Of a stretch of DNA of 64,000 bases, positions 1 through 14,025 are shown one piece after another. This DNA comes from Elysia crispata (Eukaryota; Mollusca; Gastropoda; Plakobranchidae), in NCBI GenBank assembly GCA_033675545.1, contig JAWDGP010005301.1, positions 687,001 through 751,000 of the forward strand, in the 5' to 3' direction. Numbering within the stretch: the stretch's first letter is position 1; every line of letters begins with the position of its first letter. A program made the position numbers and the translations under genes. A model generated the notes under the pieces. The model was given only the letters and a program-made list of their open reading frames with translations, searched no databases and was not told the origin of the DNA.

Positions 1-3000
1 TAAGAAAAATTGTACATACACTGACCTAGATAAACATTCTGATCTAAACTAAAGACCTTTGTGACCAGTTTCCCTCTGGATTCTTTATTTCTTTCATTCT
101 AAATTAAGAAATCGGCAGATTATCAAGGCGTGCATTTAGGCGTATACCATGCGGTGTATTGATGGGCTGTTGGTGGGCTGCAATTCAGCAGGACATGGCT
201 GCGCTGAACTATTGTGATTGATTTTCGGTATTGTTGTAGATATCGGCCCGTCTCATCCTAAGCTTTCAAATTGTATGATTCTTAATGATGTTGAATTGTG
301 AAGGCTTTATTCGCTGCAAATAAATATTTTTCAAGATATAAGCGTTTTTGTGTCGCTCTAAAATTCCAGTAAACTACAAGTTTCGATTTCGTCGGGAAAC
401 GTTCAATTATGAAGCCTAGCGTGAGTGGGCTGAAATCTGCAAAGTTTCCTGATTTGCACATTCAGTTCTTGATCGTTCTTGACTCGAAGTATAGACATAC
501 AATCCTAAAATAATAATTCAATCGTATCTTCTAGTTATTTAAATGGGTTGCTAAAATGCCCTTAAAGTTTGTTGATTTCAATCTGGAAAGTATTCTGTTA
601 ACTATTGTAGATCTAAATCGGTATTCAAGATATCCCAAAGCCAATCCTTTAAATGACTAAGCTGTTAAGATATCATAGCCTTTAGGTGTCTGATACAGCT
701 ACCATCTCGTTTCAAAAACCTAAAATCTGTCTCCTAGCTTACTTTCATAATTTCTGATTTTAATTTCTGGTCGCATGATTCCCATTTCTCCATCTCATTC
801 TCTTATTTCTTAATGTAAATCATCTTTCTGCCCTCCATCCAGGGAAAGTCCTAAGGTCAGCAACAAAGAGCAGTTAGAAATTCCTCAAATATCTAGGTAG
901 TCTCCCAGTGAGTATCTTGAACATGAATTGTACATTGCCTATCTTTCTCGTTCTCCATCCTTGCTTTTGAAATCAAGACTGAAAATAGTGTAGAATCAAG
1001 TTTTTTGTTGAGGTCAAAATTATTAACAAAGACATGGCAATTTGCATCTCTATCAATAAATTATAACTAAGTTCCTTGTCAGCACTTAGAGATATGTTTC
1101 TTTTTTCTTTACTTTTGCAAGATATATGCCTATCCTCATAAGATTAAAAGAATCTGTGTCTTACATGCGACACATTTTCAAAATCTGAAGTATGAATATG
1201 GGGGGAAAACTTGTGAGGATATTGGTATCTCTGCCACTTCTATTTTGGCAAGGTTATTATTTACACCTGATTGAACTGCACTGGTACCTATATTTACAAA
1301 GTGGTTTTGGATTATAAGATATCATTCTGCAGCTTGACACTTGTATCTCTGACTTACATATATACTTTGTCTAATTACTTTACAAAAAGCAATTTACCCG
1401 AGTATCACTTTGATATATAGTATATACTGTTTCTCCTTTTTTTAAAAGGTGTTTGGTGTTCTACATCAGTAACTACAACACTGATTGTATTATTATCCAC
1501 CTCTTCACCAACATGCTTTCTTCAGTAGAGCTTGTGGTGTTAGTCTATGTATTATTATTTTAAAAATGTGCATTATCTGCACTTATATTGATATCTCTGC
1601 TCTTTACTGCCATGCTTTCTTCAATAATGCTTGTGAGGTTAGTCTATGTATTGATATAAAAATGTCTCTTAGTCTTACCTGCACTTATATTAAGATCTTT
1701 AACTCTTATGCATTGTGCTTTCATCAGAAATTTTGGTGAAACCAGTTCTTAAGCATGCTTATGTTTACATAAAGTTGATCCTATTTGAATCGTGCATAAT
1801 TTTTTATAATACCTCTCTTGAAAAATACATTAGTGTCTTTCCGTCAGCACTCTAGAGAGTGTTATATAAACAATAAGCTTTTTTTCACTAAGCTGCGAAT
1901 GTATCGAACTGTATCTCGGCGATGACTGTGGTATTGTGCTTACCTTTATCTTGCCCACATTTTTAGGTCATGTTTTTGTCTCTTCTCCTTTTGCCTTATT
2001 TTACAGTATCTTAACTTTCCTCATTAAAATGGGCAACATCTGTGCTTCACCCTGTATTTATACTATACCATTGTTTATCCAGCTTTAGTTATCTCCATCA
2101 TTTTCATGGAAAGTTGTCTAAACATCAATCTATCATATAAGTCGCTTTCACCATTGAAAAATATTTGTACTTACGCTCTGTGCACATGTATTTTAGTCCT
2201 TTAATCATGTTACAGAGTACTCATATTGACGGTGCGTACTTGTGCTTTATCCATATTTATATGTTGACAAGTTTTAGGTGTACCTAACCCTTGCGCATAT
2301 TGTTTTATCTCTACCTTTGCTGCATTCACAAAAATATTTTGTCTGGTCAATTAACAATGAAAGCATTTTCACTCTGTTGTGTAGCCAACCCTTGCTTACA
2401 TTCACTGACTATATGTTATTATATTTCTGTTGTTTTTTTCTCTGCATTGTGCCCATTTACAAGTATTAATATCTGTAGTCTATCTCTGTTTACAAAGTCA
2501 ACATCCACATTTATATTGATTTACATTTTCCTTTTTGTTGATACAATGCAGATGTTTACAAACTTAATAGTTGTTGAACCTTACCCTTGGCATATTATCT
2601 TTCGTCTTCAACTATCCGTGCCTATCTCCCTATTAAAAATATTGAAAAGATCATTTGGTTAGAACCGGAGTTTACATATCTAAATTTACTCATATGATTG
2701 CTTTCCCTGTTTACAATATTATTGTCTCTACTTAAATAAATACATGTCTGAGGTTTTGATTTTCTGTATCGTATCCTTAGTTACCAGGTTATCTGTACTT
2801 TAGCTGCATCTCTGAAGTTATAACTGTTACCTAAGAACAATTGAATTAGCATGTCCAAGAAAAATATTAAGTTATCTGTTCCGTACTTGCGTTTACAAAT
2901 ATATAATTGCATGTACTTCTCCACATATGTTTATGAAAGATACACCCATGCATAGAAAGTTGTTTATATTTGTGTTTTTCTCTTTCACAAACATATCGGC

Positions 3001-3861
3001 ATGCATATGTTTGAACCCCAACTCTATCCTCTTTCCGAGGATACCAGTTTCAGTATTCACCTACTTTACATAGTTCTCTCGAGTTTACTCATACTTTATT
3101 GTTCAATATTTATTACGCCATCCTCACAGGGTTCTTAAATCTGAAACCTTTGTGTGTTTACCTTTCCTTTGTGTGCAATTTGTTCATCAGTTTTCATGCT
3201 TTGCTTTTGCTTGTAAAGTTAATAAGAATTTCCCATCTGAACCTTCATGTTCAAAAGAAACCATCTGAACGATTATTAAAAAGTGGACACATTTTAATGG
3301 TGTTTCTTGTCACCTTATTTGTATATGTCAGGATGTTGAATATTTTACCTATGGTTAAAACTTGACAAAGATTTGCGTCTCATTGACATTTGTCTTTACC
3401 ATATTTATACACTTATATGTTTTCAATTTTACTTAAGAGTTTGAGGTCTGAAATTTTTCTCCAGTTTCACAATGCGAGTTATTTTATTTTTAACTAATTG
3501 GTTGGGACTTTTTCTATACCTATTTGTGTTAGCAACGGATTTGAGAATCTGGTATCTTGATGGTAACCATTAGTGTATGCAACATGGATAAAACATGGGC
3601 CAAGAATCGTGTATTTGTAAAGAAAGTTTCCAAGGAGAAATGGAGCTAGGGCAATTGACAGGCATATACCCCACCTTGCTCCTCGCTTAAAAAACGGGTA
3701 AGTCAACAAGTGTTTCATTATATAAATAGACATATTTCATGAACAAAATGGTCATTGCCCTGATGTCATCACAAGAGTTGATTTTTTAATTTGTTGCTGT
3801 AAAGATGATTTGAGAAAATAACTTTTTTTTTTTACCATTTAACTTTTACTTTGAGTTACAG
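1..3861. other. No recognisable gene; T-rich, weakly repetitive DNA
   Basis: All open frames here are short and AT-driven, with no family resemblance and no convincing pair of splice sites. From about 1100 to 3400 the plus strand is T-rich and keeps reusing similar phrases (such as 'tttacaaa', 'tatctctg' and 'cttatattgat'), as if an old repeat field had decayed. It may be intergenic, or a first intron of the exon at 3862-4035; the sequence does not decide. Confidence 0.5.
1512..1730. repeat. Two diverged tandem copies of a 99-bp unit
   Basis: The phrase 'catgctttcttca' occurs at 1512 and again at 1611, a spacing of 99 bp. Each is followed by similar text: 'gcttgtg', 'gttagtctatgtatt', 'aaaaatgt', 'tgcacttatatt'. 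Flanking sequence looks like more degenerate copies, but those could not be aligned with confidence by eye. Confidence 0.6.
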
Positions 3862-4035
3862 TAAAGCACTTGGACTGGAGCAGTGAAGAGAACCAGCTAT
3901 TTCATGTCTGATGTTCACCGCATGGGAGTGAAAAGCGGAACAGTTCTGAATTCTAACACAGACCTTGAACTGAGACAGAACGGCGAGTCAAGTTATAAGG
4001 ATCAATACTTCGACATTGACATGTTGAAATTAGGG
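3862..4035 (+). CDS. Candidate first coding exon of an unrecognised gene
   Basis: A pyrimidine-containing stretch ends in a 3' splice site 'gagttacag' at 3853-3861, and a strong 5' splice site 'ggg|gtaagt' follows 4035. The frame has a TAA at 3862-3864, directly at the exon start. The first ATG after it, at 3904, opens 44 codons to the donor (phase 0). The peptide is polar, starting MSDVHRMGVK and ending near DQYFDIDMLKLG, with balanced codon use unlike the AT-rich surroundings. I do not recognise the family. The in-frame stop suggests the 5' part is untranslated and that a non-coding exon lies upstream. Downstream exons were not found with confidence. A short open segment at 11199-11234 followed by 'gtaagt' is in phase, but is too small to rely on. 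Confidence 0.45.
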
Positions 4036-4325
4036 GTAAGTGCCAGCAATAAATTCTCTTTCTGGTTTGCACCAGGCACCATTTGAGGACTTTTATTTAT
4101 TATGTTTGTCTTTTAAAGACTGAAAAACATATGTTTACAATGTGATGTTTTTATAAAAGAACTTAAAAACCGATTTTTTAAAACACCCTTTTTCTAATGC
4201 CGAGGGCTAGATGTTGAGATAACTTAGAGGCAGAAAGATGAACCCAGACTCTGGACTAGTGCTGGGGTCTACCCGATTTTTTACTACCCGTCGAGTATCG
4301 GGACCCGAGGTGAAGGGTACCGCGG

Positions 4326-4621
4326 GCACGGCACACCCCGATCCGTGGCAGGCACGGCACATCCCGATCCATGGCAGGCACGGCACACCCCGATCCGTGG
4401 CGGGCACGGCACACCCCGATCAGTGGTAGGCACGGCACGGCACACCCCGATCCGAGGCAGGCACGGCACACCCCGATCCATGGCAGGCACGGCACACCCC
4501 GATCCGTGGCAGGCACGGCACACCCCGATCCGTGGTAGGCACGGCACACCCCGATCAGTGGTAGGCACGGCACGGCACACCCCGATCCGAGGCAGGCACG
4601 GTACGCTCCCGATCCGAGAGC
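4326..4621. repeat. GC-rich 26-bp minisatellite with higher-order structure
   Basis: About 11 tandem units of the form gcacggcacaccccgatc + variant end. Most units are 26 bp; two carry an extra 'gcacg' and are 31 bp. The variant ends (ccatggcag, ccgtggcag, ccgtggtag, cagtggtag, ccgaggcag) recur in nearly the same order twice, so the array has grown by copying multi-unit blocks. Because 26 is not a multiple of 3, long open frames run through it on both strands. These are artefacts of composition. Confidence 0.85.
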
Positions 4622-4899
4622 CTAAAATTAAATCTAGGGACTCGGCACTGAATGCAGGTGAAGGCTCTCGAGTCATCGAGTCGCAGATGAAACGGCACAC
4701 CCCTAACACTTTCCGGCACCTTTGTAAACGCACACACACAGATATACCCACATGCGCGTGTCCATAGTCTACAGTATCACACACATCTTTTGGCTTAGTG
4801 TCGGACATATCTAAAAATATAGATTAGACCTCGGCTGCATTGTGTAAAAATAATTCCTTAGGGCAAAAAAAAGAAAATAAATAAACAAAAACTGGCCAG

Positions 4900-5134
4900 T
4901 GTAGTATAATCAGTACCTACAGTACATTATGCACTTGTTATATCATAATATTACATGTACTAAGGAAGATAACTCTTAACCAAAGAATTGAATATAAATG
5001 TACATTGTTTGTGCCTAGCCCGCCAGTTCTGAGTTCTGCTGAGGTAGTCATTTTGTCTACACAACCTGGTCTGCAATAAACGATCTTATCAAGGAACTGA
5101 CATTGTTTGTCTTGGTATTTCGGACAATATTACG
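4900..5134 (+). repeat. 5' LTR of the Gypsy element
   Basis: 235 bp, beginning TGTAGT and ending ATTACG. It contains a TATA-like TATAAA at 4993-4998 and a polyadenylation signal AATAAA at 5075-5080. It differs from the 3' LTR by A/T at the sixth position, T/C near the end, and G/A at the last base, so the expected terminal CA is CG here. Confidence 0.95.
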
Positions 5135-5143
5135 TGGTGGCAG
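5135..5143 (+). other. Primer-binding site of the Gypsy element
   Basis: TGGTGGCAG directly abuts the 5' LTR. It is complementary to the CCA-bearing 3' end of leucine tRNAs whose acceptor ends in CTGCCA. The match appears to stop after nine bases. Assignment to tRNA-Leu is from memory of animal tRNA-Leu(AAG/TAG) ends. Confidence 0.65.
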
Positions 5144-5189
5144 TTCAAATCCAAGTTCCTTGACAGGGGAACCTGTTCGCCGTCGGGAC

Positions 5190-8100
5190 ATGAGCTTATC
5201 CTTGCCAAAGCCCTTCGATGGCACAGCGGAACAATGGCCTAAGTGGAAAATTCGGTTCCACGGGTACCGTCTGTGTTCAGGGTTATCTCATAGGTCCCAA
5301 TCCGAACAGGTCAGCACTCTGCTATATGCGATGGGCGATGTCGCAGACGACATTCTGTCAATCTTGCGTATCGATGAAACAACAACATCTTATACAGAAT
5401 TAATTGATCTCATGGACGGCTACTTTAATGCCCGCAAGAATATCATCTTCGCCAGAGCAAAGTTTAATAAACGGATTCAGCAGGCCGGTGAGTCGATAGA
5501 CCAGTTTATTCAGGACCTGCATCGCCTGGCTGATGATTGCAGCTACCATTCGTTGAAAGATGAATTGATTCGTGACCGGATTGTCGTTGGAGTCCGCGAT
5601 GACGAACTTTCTAAAACAATGCAGGCCAAGACAGACTTAACATTAACTGAAGCAATCCGTCTCAGCAGGCAGGCAGAGGCCCGAACCGAAAGCCAAGGCC
5701 TGCTCAGACCTAGGGTCGAAGTGGTAAGGAGCCAAAGACAACTCACTAAGAGTAAACATCAAGCATCAAGAGGCCCACCCTCAAGTTCTACACATAAAAA
5801 GTGTAGCTACTGCGGAAAGACTCCACAACACAAGCAGGACAAATGTCCAGCCAGAAATGCTACATGCCACAAGTGTAACAAAAAAGGACACTATAGTTCT
5901 GTTTGCAGAACAGGTGCGGTGAAGGAGATAATAGAAAACGACCTAAGTGATGACCAGACAGATGATTTCCTTGGTACTGTCGAAAGCAAATCATCTTCAC
6001 CTTGGACGTCAGTTCTTCAGATCGACGGAAGAGAAGAAAGATTCAAACTAGACACAGGGGCAGCCGTGTCTGTTGTGGGAAATGGTCATACCCATGGACG
6101 TAAACTCCAGCCCTGCGACAGGATACTGAAGGGGGCAGGCGATTATCCTCTCAAGGTGTCAGGATACTTCATCTCAACGCTCAAATACAAAGGAAAGCAA
6201 ATTCAAGAGAAGATGTACGTCGTTCCAGGACAAAGCCAATCACTCTTGAGTGGCAGTACATGCCTTAAACTAGTTCTTGTGGCAAGGCTCCATACACTTT
6301 CTAAAGTGCCTGACTTCAAAGGGAAATTTCCGGAGCTATTCAAGGGCCTGGGAAAACTGGCCGACCCATACACAATCCGTTTGCGGCCAGATGTGGAACC
6401 GAAATGCATATACACTGCCAGAAGAATTGCCTATCCACTGTTACCCAAAGTTTAGGCCGAAATCGATCGGATGATTACCGAGGGTGTGATTTCGCCAATG
6501 GAATAACCGACAGATTGGTGCTCAGGGATCGTTGTGGTTCCCAAGCCTAACAACACAGTTCGGATCTGCGTAGACCTCACAGCCCTCAACCATGCAGTCT
6601 TGCGCGAAGTTCATCCTCTTCGGTCAGTTGACGAAAACCTCGCAAAGCTTTCTGGGTCCAAGATATTCACAAAATTGGACGCCAACAGCGGATTTTGGCA
6701 AATGCCGTTAGCCCCAGAATCAAGACTCCTCACCACCTTCCTGATACCCTTTGGAAGGTTCTGTATGAATAGATTGCCTTTTGGCATATCATCAGCGCCA
6801 GAGATCTTCCAGCGCAGAATGTCAAAGATCCTTCACGACATGGAAGGTGTCATATGTCACATGGATGACATCCTCATACATGCTACCACGCAGAAAATAC
6901 ACGACGAGCGCGTTAGAGCAGTCTTGCAACGCCTTAGAGAAGCAGGACTCACACTCAACGAAAAATGTGAGTTTTCGAGTTCTTCGATGACCTTTCTTGG
7001 TCACGTCATTGACGAGAAAGGTATCAGGACAGATCCTTCAAAAGTCGAAGGAATCGTGAACTTCCCAGAACCGTCTAACGTCACAGAGCTACAGAGGTTT
7101 TTGGGAATGATCAACCAGTTGTCAAAATTCACCCCTGAATTGGCATCATTATCAGAGCCCCTTCGCCAACTCCTCAAGAAAAACACAGTCTGGATATGGG
7201 GTGATCCACAACAGAAGTCCTTCGAGACAATCAAGTCACGTTTGTGCTCAACTCCTGCACTTGCGCATTACAACCCAGAGAGAACTACGATCATTGCGGC
7301 AGATGCATCAAATGCAGGTCTCGGAGCTGTCCTCATACAAGTGCAGCCTGGTGGTAGCAAGAGACCCGTCAGTTTCATCTCTAGATCACTAACAGATGCA
7401 GAAAAGAACTATGCTGTCATAGAAAAGGAAGCTCTTGCGGCTACTTGATCGTCGGAAAGATTTAGCGAGTACATTCTTGGTACTACCTATACGATTGAGA
7501 CCGATCATAAGCCACTTGTATCACTCCTGACAACAAAAGAGCTACATAAACTCCCGACATAAGACGTTTCCGTTTACGTCTTATGCGGTACAACCCAGAT
7601 GTTGTACACGTCCCTGGGAAGCAGCAAGTAACAGCTGATGCCTTATCACGTGCCCCAGCTTCAGAACCAACAGAGTCTGACATTGCTTTTGTTGATGACA
7701 CGCTGCTGATGGCTAGACAGGCTATAGTAAACCTTCCAGCCTCGTCTACAAAACTACCGGACATCATTGCTTGCCAGAAGACAGACCCTGAACTAAAAGA
7801 GGTCCGTAACTATTGCAGCTTAGGATGGCCAGCATTCATGCCGCAAAATCTCTTATTGCAGCTATACTGGGACAACCAAAGATACCTGACAATGGTAGAT
7901 GATCTTCTGCTCTACAATGACCGTATAGTCATTACAAGAGAAATGCGATTGGAGATGCTTGACAAACTCCACGAGAGCCATCTTGGGATTACAAAATGTC
8001 GAGCTCTTGCTCAAACATCCATCTGGTGGCCTAATATTACTTCCCAAATCGAGGAAATGGTAAAGAAGTGTTCGATCTGTGCGAAACTTAGACCCCCCAC

Positions 8101-8985
8101 TAGGGAACCTCTTCTTGCATCCTCCTTCCCTGATCAGCCATGGTCAAGGGTTGCCATGGATCTCTTTGAACTCAAAGGAAAAACCTTTCTACTTGTGGTT
8201 GACTATCATTCTCGATGGCCAGAAATTAGAATCCTCGACCATCTCACTAGCAGCGCAGTCATCACTCGACTGAAATCCATATTCGCAACACATGGCATTC
8301 CGGATATTGTCATCTCTGACAATGGTCCACAGTTTGCAAGCACAGAGTTTCAGAAATTCACCAAAGAATATGGCTTCACCCATACTACCAGTTCTCCTCG
8401 ATATCCCCAATCGAATGGAGAAGCAGAGCGTTCGGTGCAAACCGTCAAGAATCTCTTGAAAAAAGCAACGGATCCTTACATTTCACTTCTTCTTTACAGA
8501 GCAACACCCCTACAGAATGGCTTCTCTCCTAGTCAATTGCTCATGGGCAGAAAGCTCAAAACAAAGCTTCCCTCTGTCCCGCACAAATCCCCTCCCCAAA
8601 CCCCAAAGATCATACCTCTCCTAAAGAAAGAGGTGTTGTATCGTGAGAAGCAACAACAGCACACAACTCTCGACATGCGGCGCGTCCCTTACCCAAGCTC
8701 CAGCCAGGTGATTCCGTCCATATCAGAGACCTGGACAGACCTGGAACTATCACTGCTCAACATACAAATCCTCGCTCATTCATGGGGAACACAGAGCAAG
8801 GCCAAGTTCGGCGAAACCGGTCACATCTTGTGTCCATGCCAGCCTCAACATATAGTCCACCTAGGACAAGGTCTCAAACCGCACACCACTTACGGTCTGC
8901 AACCAACCCAAGCGATGACGGCCAGCCAGCTGTACACATCAGAAGCGGTAGGGTTTCCAAAAAGCCCCCACGTATGGATTTATAA
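5190..8985 (+). pseudogene. Gypsy gag-pol, interrupted by stops and frameshifts
   Basis: The first ATG after the primer site is at 5190. Gag comes first, with two zinc knuckles, CX2CX5HX4C (5802-5846) and CX2CX4HX4C (5865-5906). Next come the protease active site DTGA (6051-6062) and reverse transcriptase, with LDAN and an HMDD version of the catalytic box (6858-6869). RNase H begins at AADAS. The integrase zinc domain starts near 7970, and its catalytic D, D, E codons are at 8159, 8318 and 8426 (DX35E spacing). Damage: TAG at 6453, TAA at 6504, TGA at 7446, a frameshift near 7560 (the frame moves from that of 6534 to that of 7583), and a further shift near 8660 after which the C-terminal reading continues to a TAA ending near 8985. 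Gag and pol lie in one frame, with no separate pol start. Confidence 0.93.
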
Positions 8986-9441
8986 TTCGTTCACCGCATG
9001 TTCCATACTCTTCATTCCCTCAAACTGATGGAGGAAGAGTGGATACGGGAATTAGTCTCTATTCACTAACATACATTAACGCGACATACATTAGACGTGT
9101 AGTTCTCAAAACACAACACTGACAAAATGCAAAGGTGAACTAAAAACACGAACACCAGGTGTTATCTGACAGAAGGATACATGGGTCACAATAATACCCC
9201 TTCCTGTCATGAGGCAATGTTTGTCTCTAAGTCTAATTAAATTAAGTTAAAAGAAGACGTACAGAGGAACAGAGATAAAGTTTAACAGTACCATAAATAA
9301 CACTCTATAGAACTTTTTCATAATCTTGGATTTTAGGTTACAGCATGGCCTATATATTTGACTTTGTTCAGAGCTACAGAAGTTACATGGACATAGACTG
9401 TTACTTATGCATTTAGACTTCTTGATCTCTTCTTGCTCTTA

Positions 9442-9523
9442 AGATTTGATTGATATACTTGATCATAGAGGACATACCTTCTAGATTTGATTGATATACT
9501 TGATCATAGAGGACATACCTTCT
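9442..9523 (+). repeat. 41-bp direct duplication in the Gypsy 3' region
   Basis: Two adjacent, essentially identical 41-bp copies starting 'agatttgattgatatac' lie at 9442-9482 and 9483-9523. They sit in the roughly 730-bp non-coding stretch between the end of pol and the 3' LTR. Confidence 0.9.
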
Positions 9524-9705
9524 ATTAATTACTATTGTCTTGACTCATAGACCTGAAATGTGTTATAAATCTAAAGTTAACCTGTGTTGTAAAAAAATTG
9601 GTTAATCTATTAAAGGTTTGTATGGGATGTAACTATTTCACTATTTAATCAAACTATTGCCGATTTTGTTTCAAATTTTATGAACGTTAAAATTCCTATT
9701 AGCTT

Positions 9706-9715
9706 AAGGGGGAGA
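9706..9715 (+). other. Polypurine tract of the Gypsy element
   Basis: AAGGGGGAGA immediately precedes the 3' LTR, the expected position for plus-strand priming in reverse transcription. Confidence 0.9.
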
Positions 9716-9950
9716 TGTAGTTTAATCAGTACCTACAGTACATTATGCACTTGTTATATCATAATATTACATGTACTAAGGAAGATAACTCTTAACCAAA
9801 GAATTGAATATAAATGTACATTGTTTGTGCCTAGCCCGCCAGTTCTGAGTTCTGCTGAGGTAGTCATTTTGTCTACACAACCTGGTCTGCAATAAACGAT
9901 CTTATCAAGGAACTGACATTGTTTGTCTTGGTATTTCGGACAACATTACA
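9716..9950 (+). repeat. 3' LTR of the Gypsy element
   Basis: 235 bp, TGTAGT...ATTACA, with canonical TG/CA ends. Three substitutions separate it from the 5' LTR (about 98.7% identity). An apparent open frame across 9680-9895 is LTR sequence and is not a gene. Confidence 0.95.
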
Positions 9951-9955
9951 GCCAG

Positions 9956-13151
<3,196 letters not shown>

Positions 13152-13443
13152 TTAACTCATTGTGTGCCAATCGACGATGTATCGTCGATATAGTAAGCCG
13201 CAGCTGTGCCAATCGACCATGTATCGTCGATATAAGAACCAATGTTTGTTTCGCCATTGGTAGCCCGGTCATGAAACTCTTTAAGTTTCCTATGAGAGAT
13301 AACTCTAAATATATAATAAGTCATAGTTACACAAAAATAAGCCAAACTGGAACCCAATTTCCCATGCATCCTCTAAAGACAATATGCACACTAAAAATGG
13401 CCTGGCACAACCGTGGAAAACGCTCTGGCACACAATGAGTTAA
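13152..13443. mobile_element. TTAA-flanked MITE, piggyBac-like
   Basis: A 292-bp segment with a perfect 18-bp terminal inverted repeat including the TTAA: TTAACTCATTGTGTGCCA at the left and its reverse complement at the right. TTAA duplication is the hallmark of piggyBac-type transposition. Just inside the left end is a duplicated subterminal motif, roughly 'caatcgacgatgtatcgtcg', at about 13167 and 13209, itself near-palindromic. There is no coding capacity, so it would have been moved in trans. Confidence 0.8.
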
Positions 13444-13449
13444 TCAATG

Positions 13450-14009
13450 CGAATAAACTCAAGCAAAGGGATCAGTTCAAATACTTAGGTACTTTAATAC
13501 CAAGTGATGGACGCAACAAAAATGAAATTGCATTAAAGAATAACGCAAACAAACAAAAATTTCTAGAGAATGAAATAAGGTACTAAGAAATAAATACATC
13601 TCAATCCACACAAGAAGAGACCTGGAGTGCTATACTAAACCAACCCTGATTTATGAATGTGAGGCCAGGACAATTTCAAAACAGCTACTGTAGAAACTGG
13701 AGCAACAAAAATATGGTTTATATGGAGAATAGTCTGAATCTCATAGACTGCAAAGAAATCAAATGAAACAGTGTTACGAAAAACTGACACAACAAGATCC
13801 TTCAGCAAAGGAACTTTTCTCAGACATGTGATGAGAAGAGAGACATGGAATGATCAAGGAACATGCAGCAAGGGAAAACGGGAAAAAAGATGTAGGACAG
13901 ACTAACAAAGAGGCTAAGAGTAGGATGAGTGACAGATGCACTGAAAGTGATGAGAGATTGATATGAATGGAAGGTCATAATGACCTATGCTAAAGAGCAG
14001 GGCACATGA
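13450..14009 (+). pseudogene. Decayed 3' end of a non-LTR retrotransposon ORF2
   Basis: Reading across frames recovers the C-terminal part of a non-LTR reverse transcriptase protein. Recognisable pieces are QFKYLGTLIPSDGRN near 13470, an ECEA-type block after 13655, SKQLL ending in a stop near 13690, a HVMRRE-like block near 13830, and TYAKEQGT followed by TGA at 14007. An ATTG-rich tail (tgattgattgat) follows, as expected for a retrotransposon 3' end. Stops and frameshifts are frequent and upstream RT domains are absent, so it is a 5'-truncated old copy. RTE-like affiliation is my best guess from the C-terminal block. Confidence 0.8.
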
Positions 14010-14025
14010 TTGATTGATATTATAA

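Larger units (their letters stand above)
4895..9955 (+). mobile_element. Ty3/Gypsy LTR retrotransposon with target duplication
   Basis: The element proper spans 4900-9950 between two 235-bp LTRs, and is bracketed by the 5-bp direct repeat gccag at 4895-4899 and 9951-9955. The internal order is primer-binding site, gag with zinc knuckles, protease, reverse transcriptase, RNase H, integrase, a long 3' non-coding part and a polypurine tract. Protease-RT-RNaseH-integrase order identifies Ty3/Gypsy (Metaviridae-type) rather than Copia. No env-like gene and no chromodomain are seen. The LTRs differ at only three positions, so the insertion is young. However, the pol region carries at least three in-frame stops and two frameshifts, so this copy is non-autonomous as it stands. 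Confidence 0.95.

Noticed and set aside
4207..4808. Several open frames of 100-174 codons across the GC-rich array
   Set aside because: The 26-bp repeat removes stops in many frames on both strands. There are no splice sites or conserved protein features.
9680..9895. 71-codon open frame at the end of the Gypsy element
   Set aside because: It lies within the polypurine tract and LTR.
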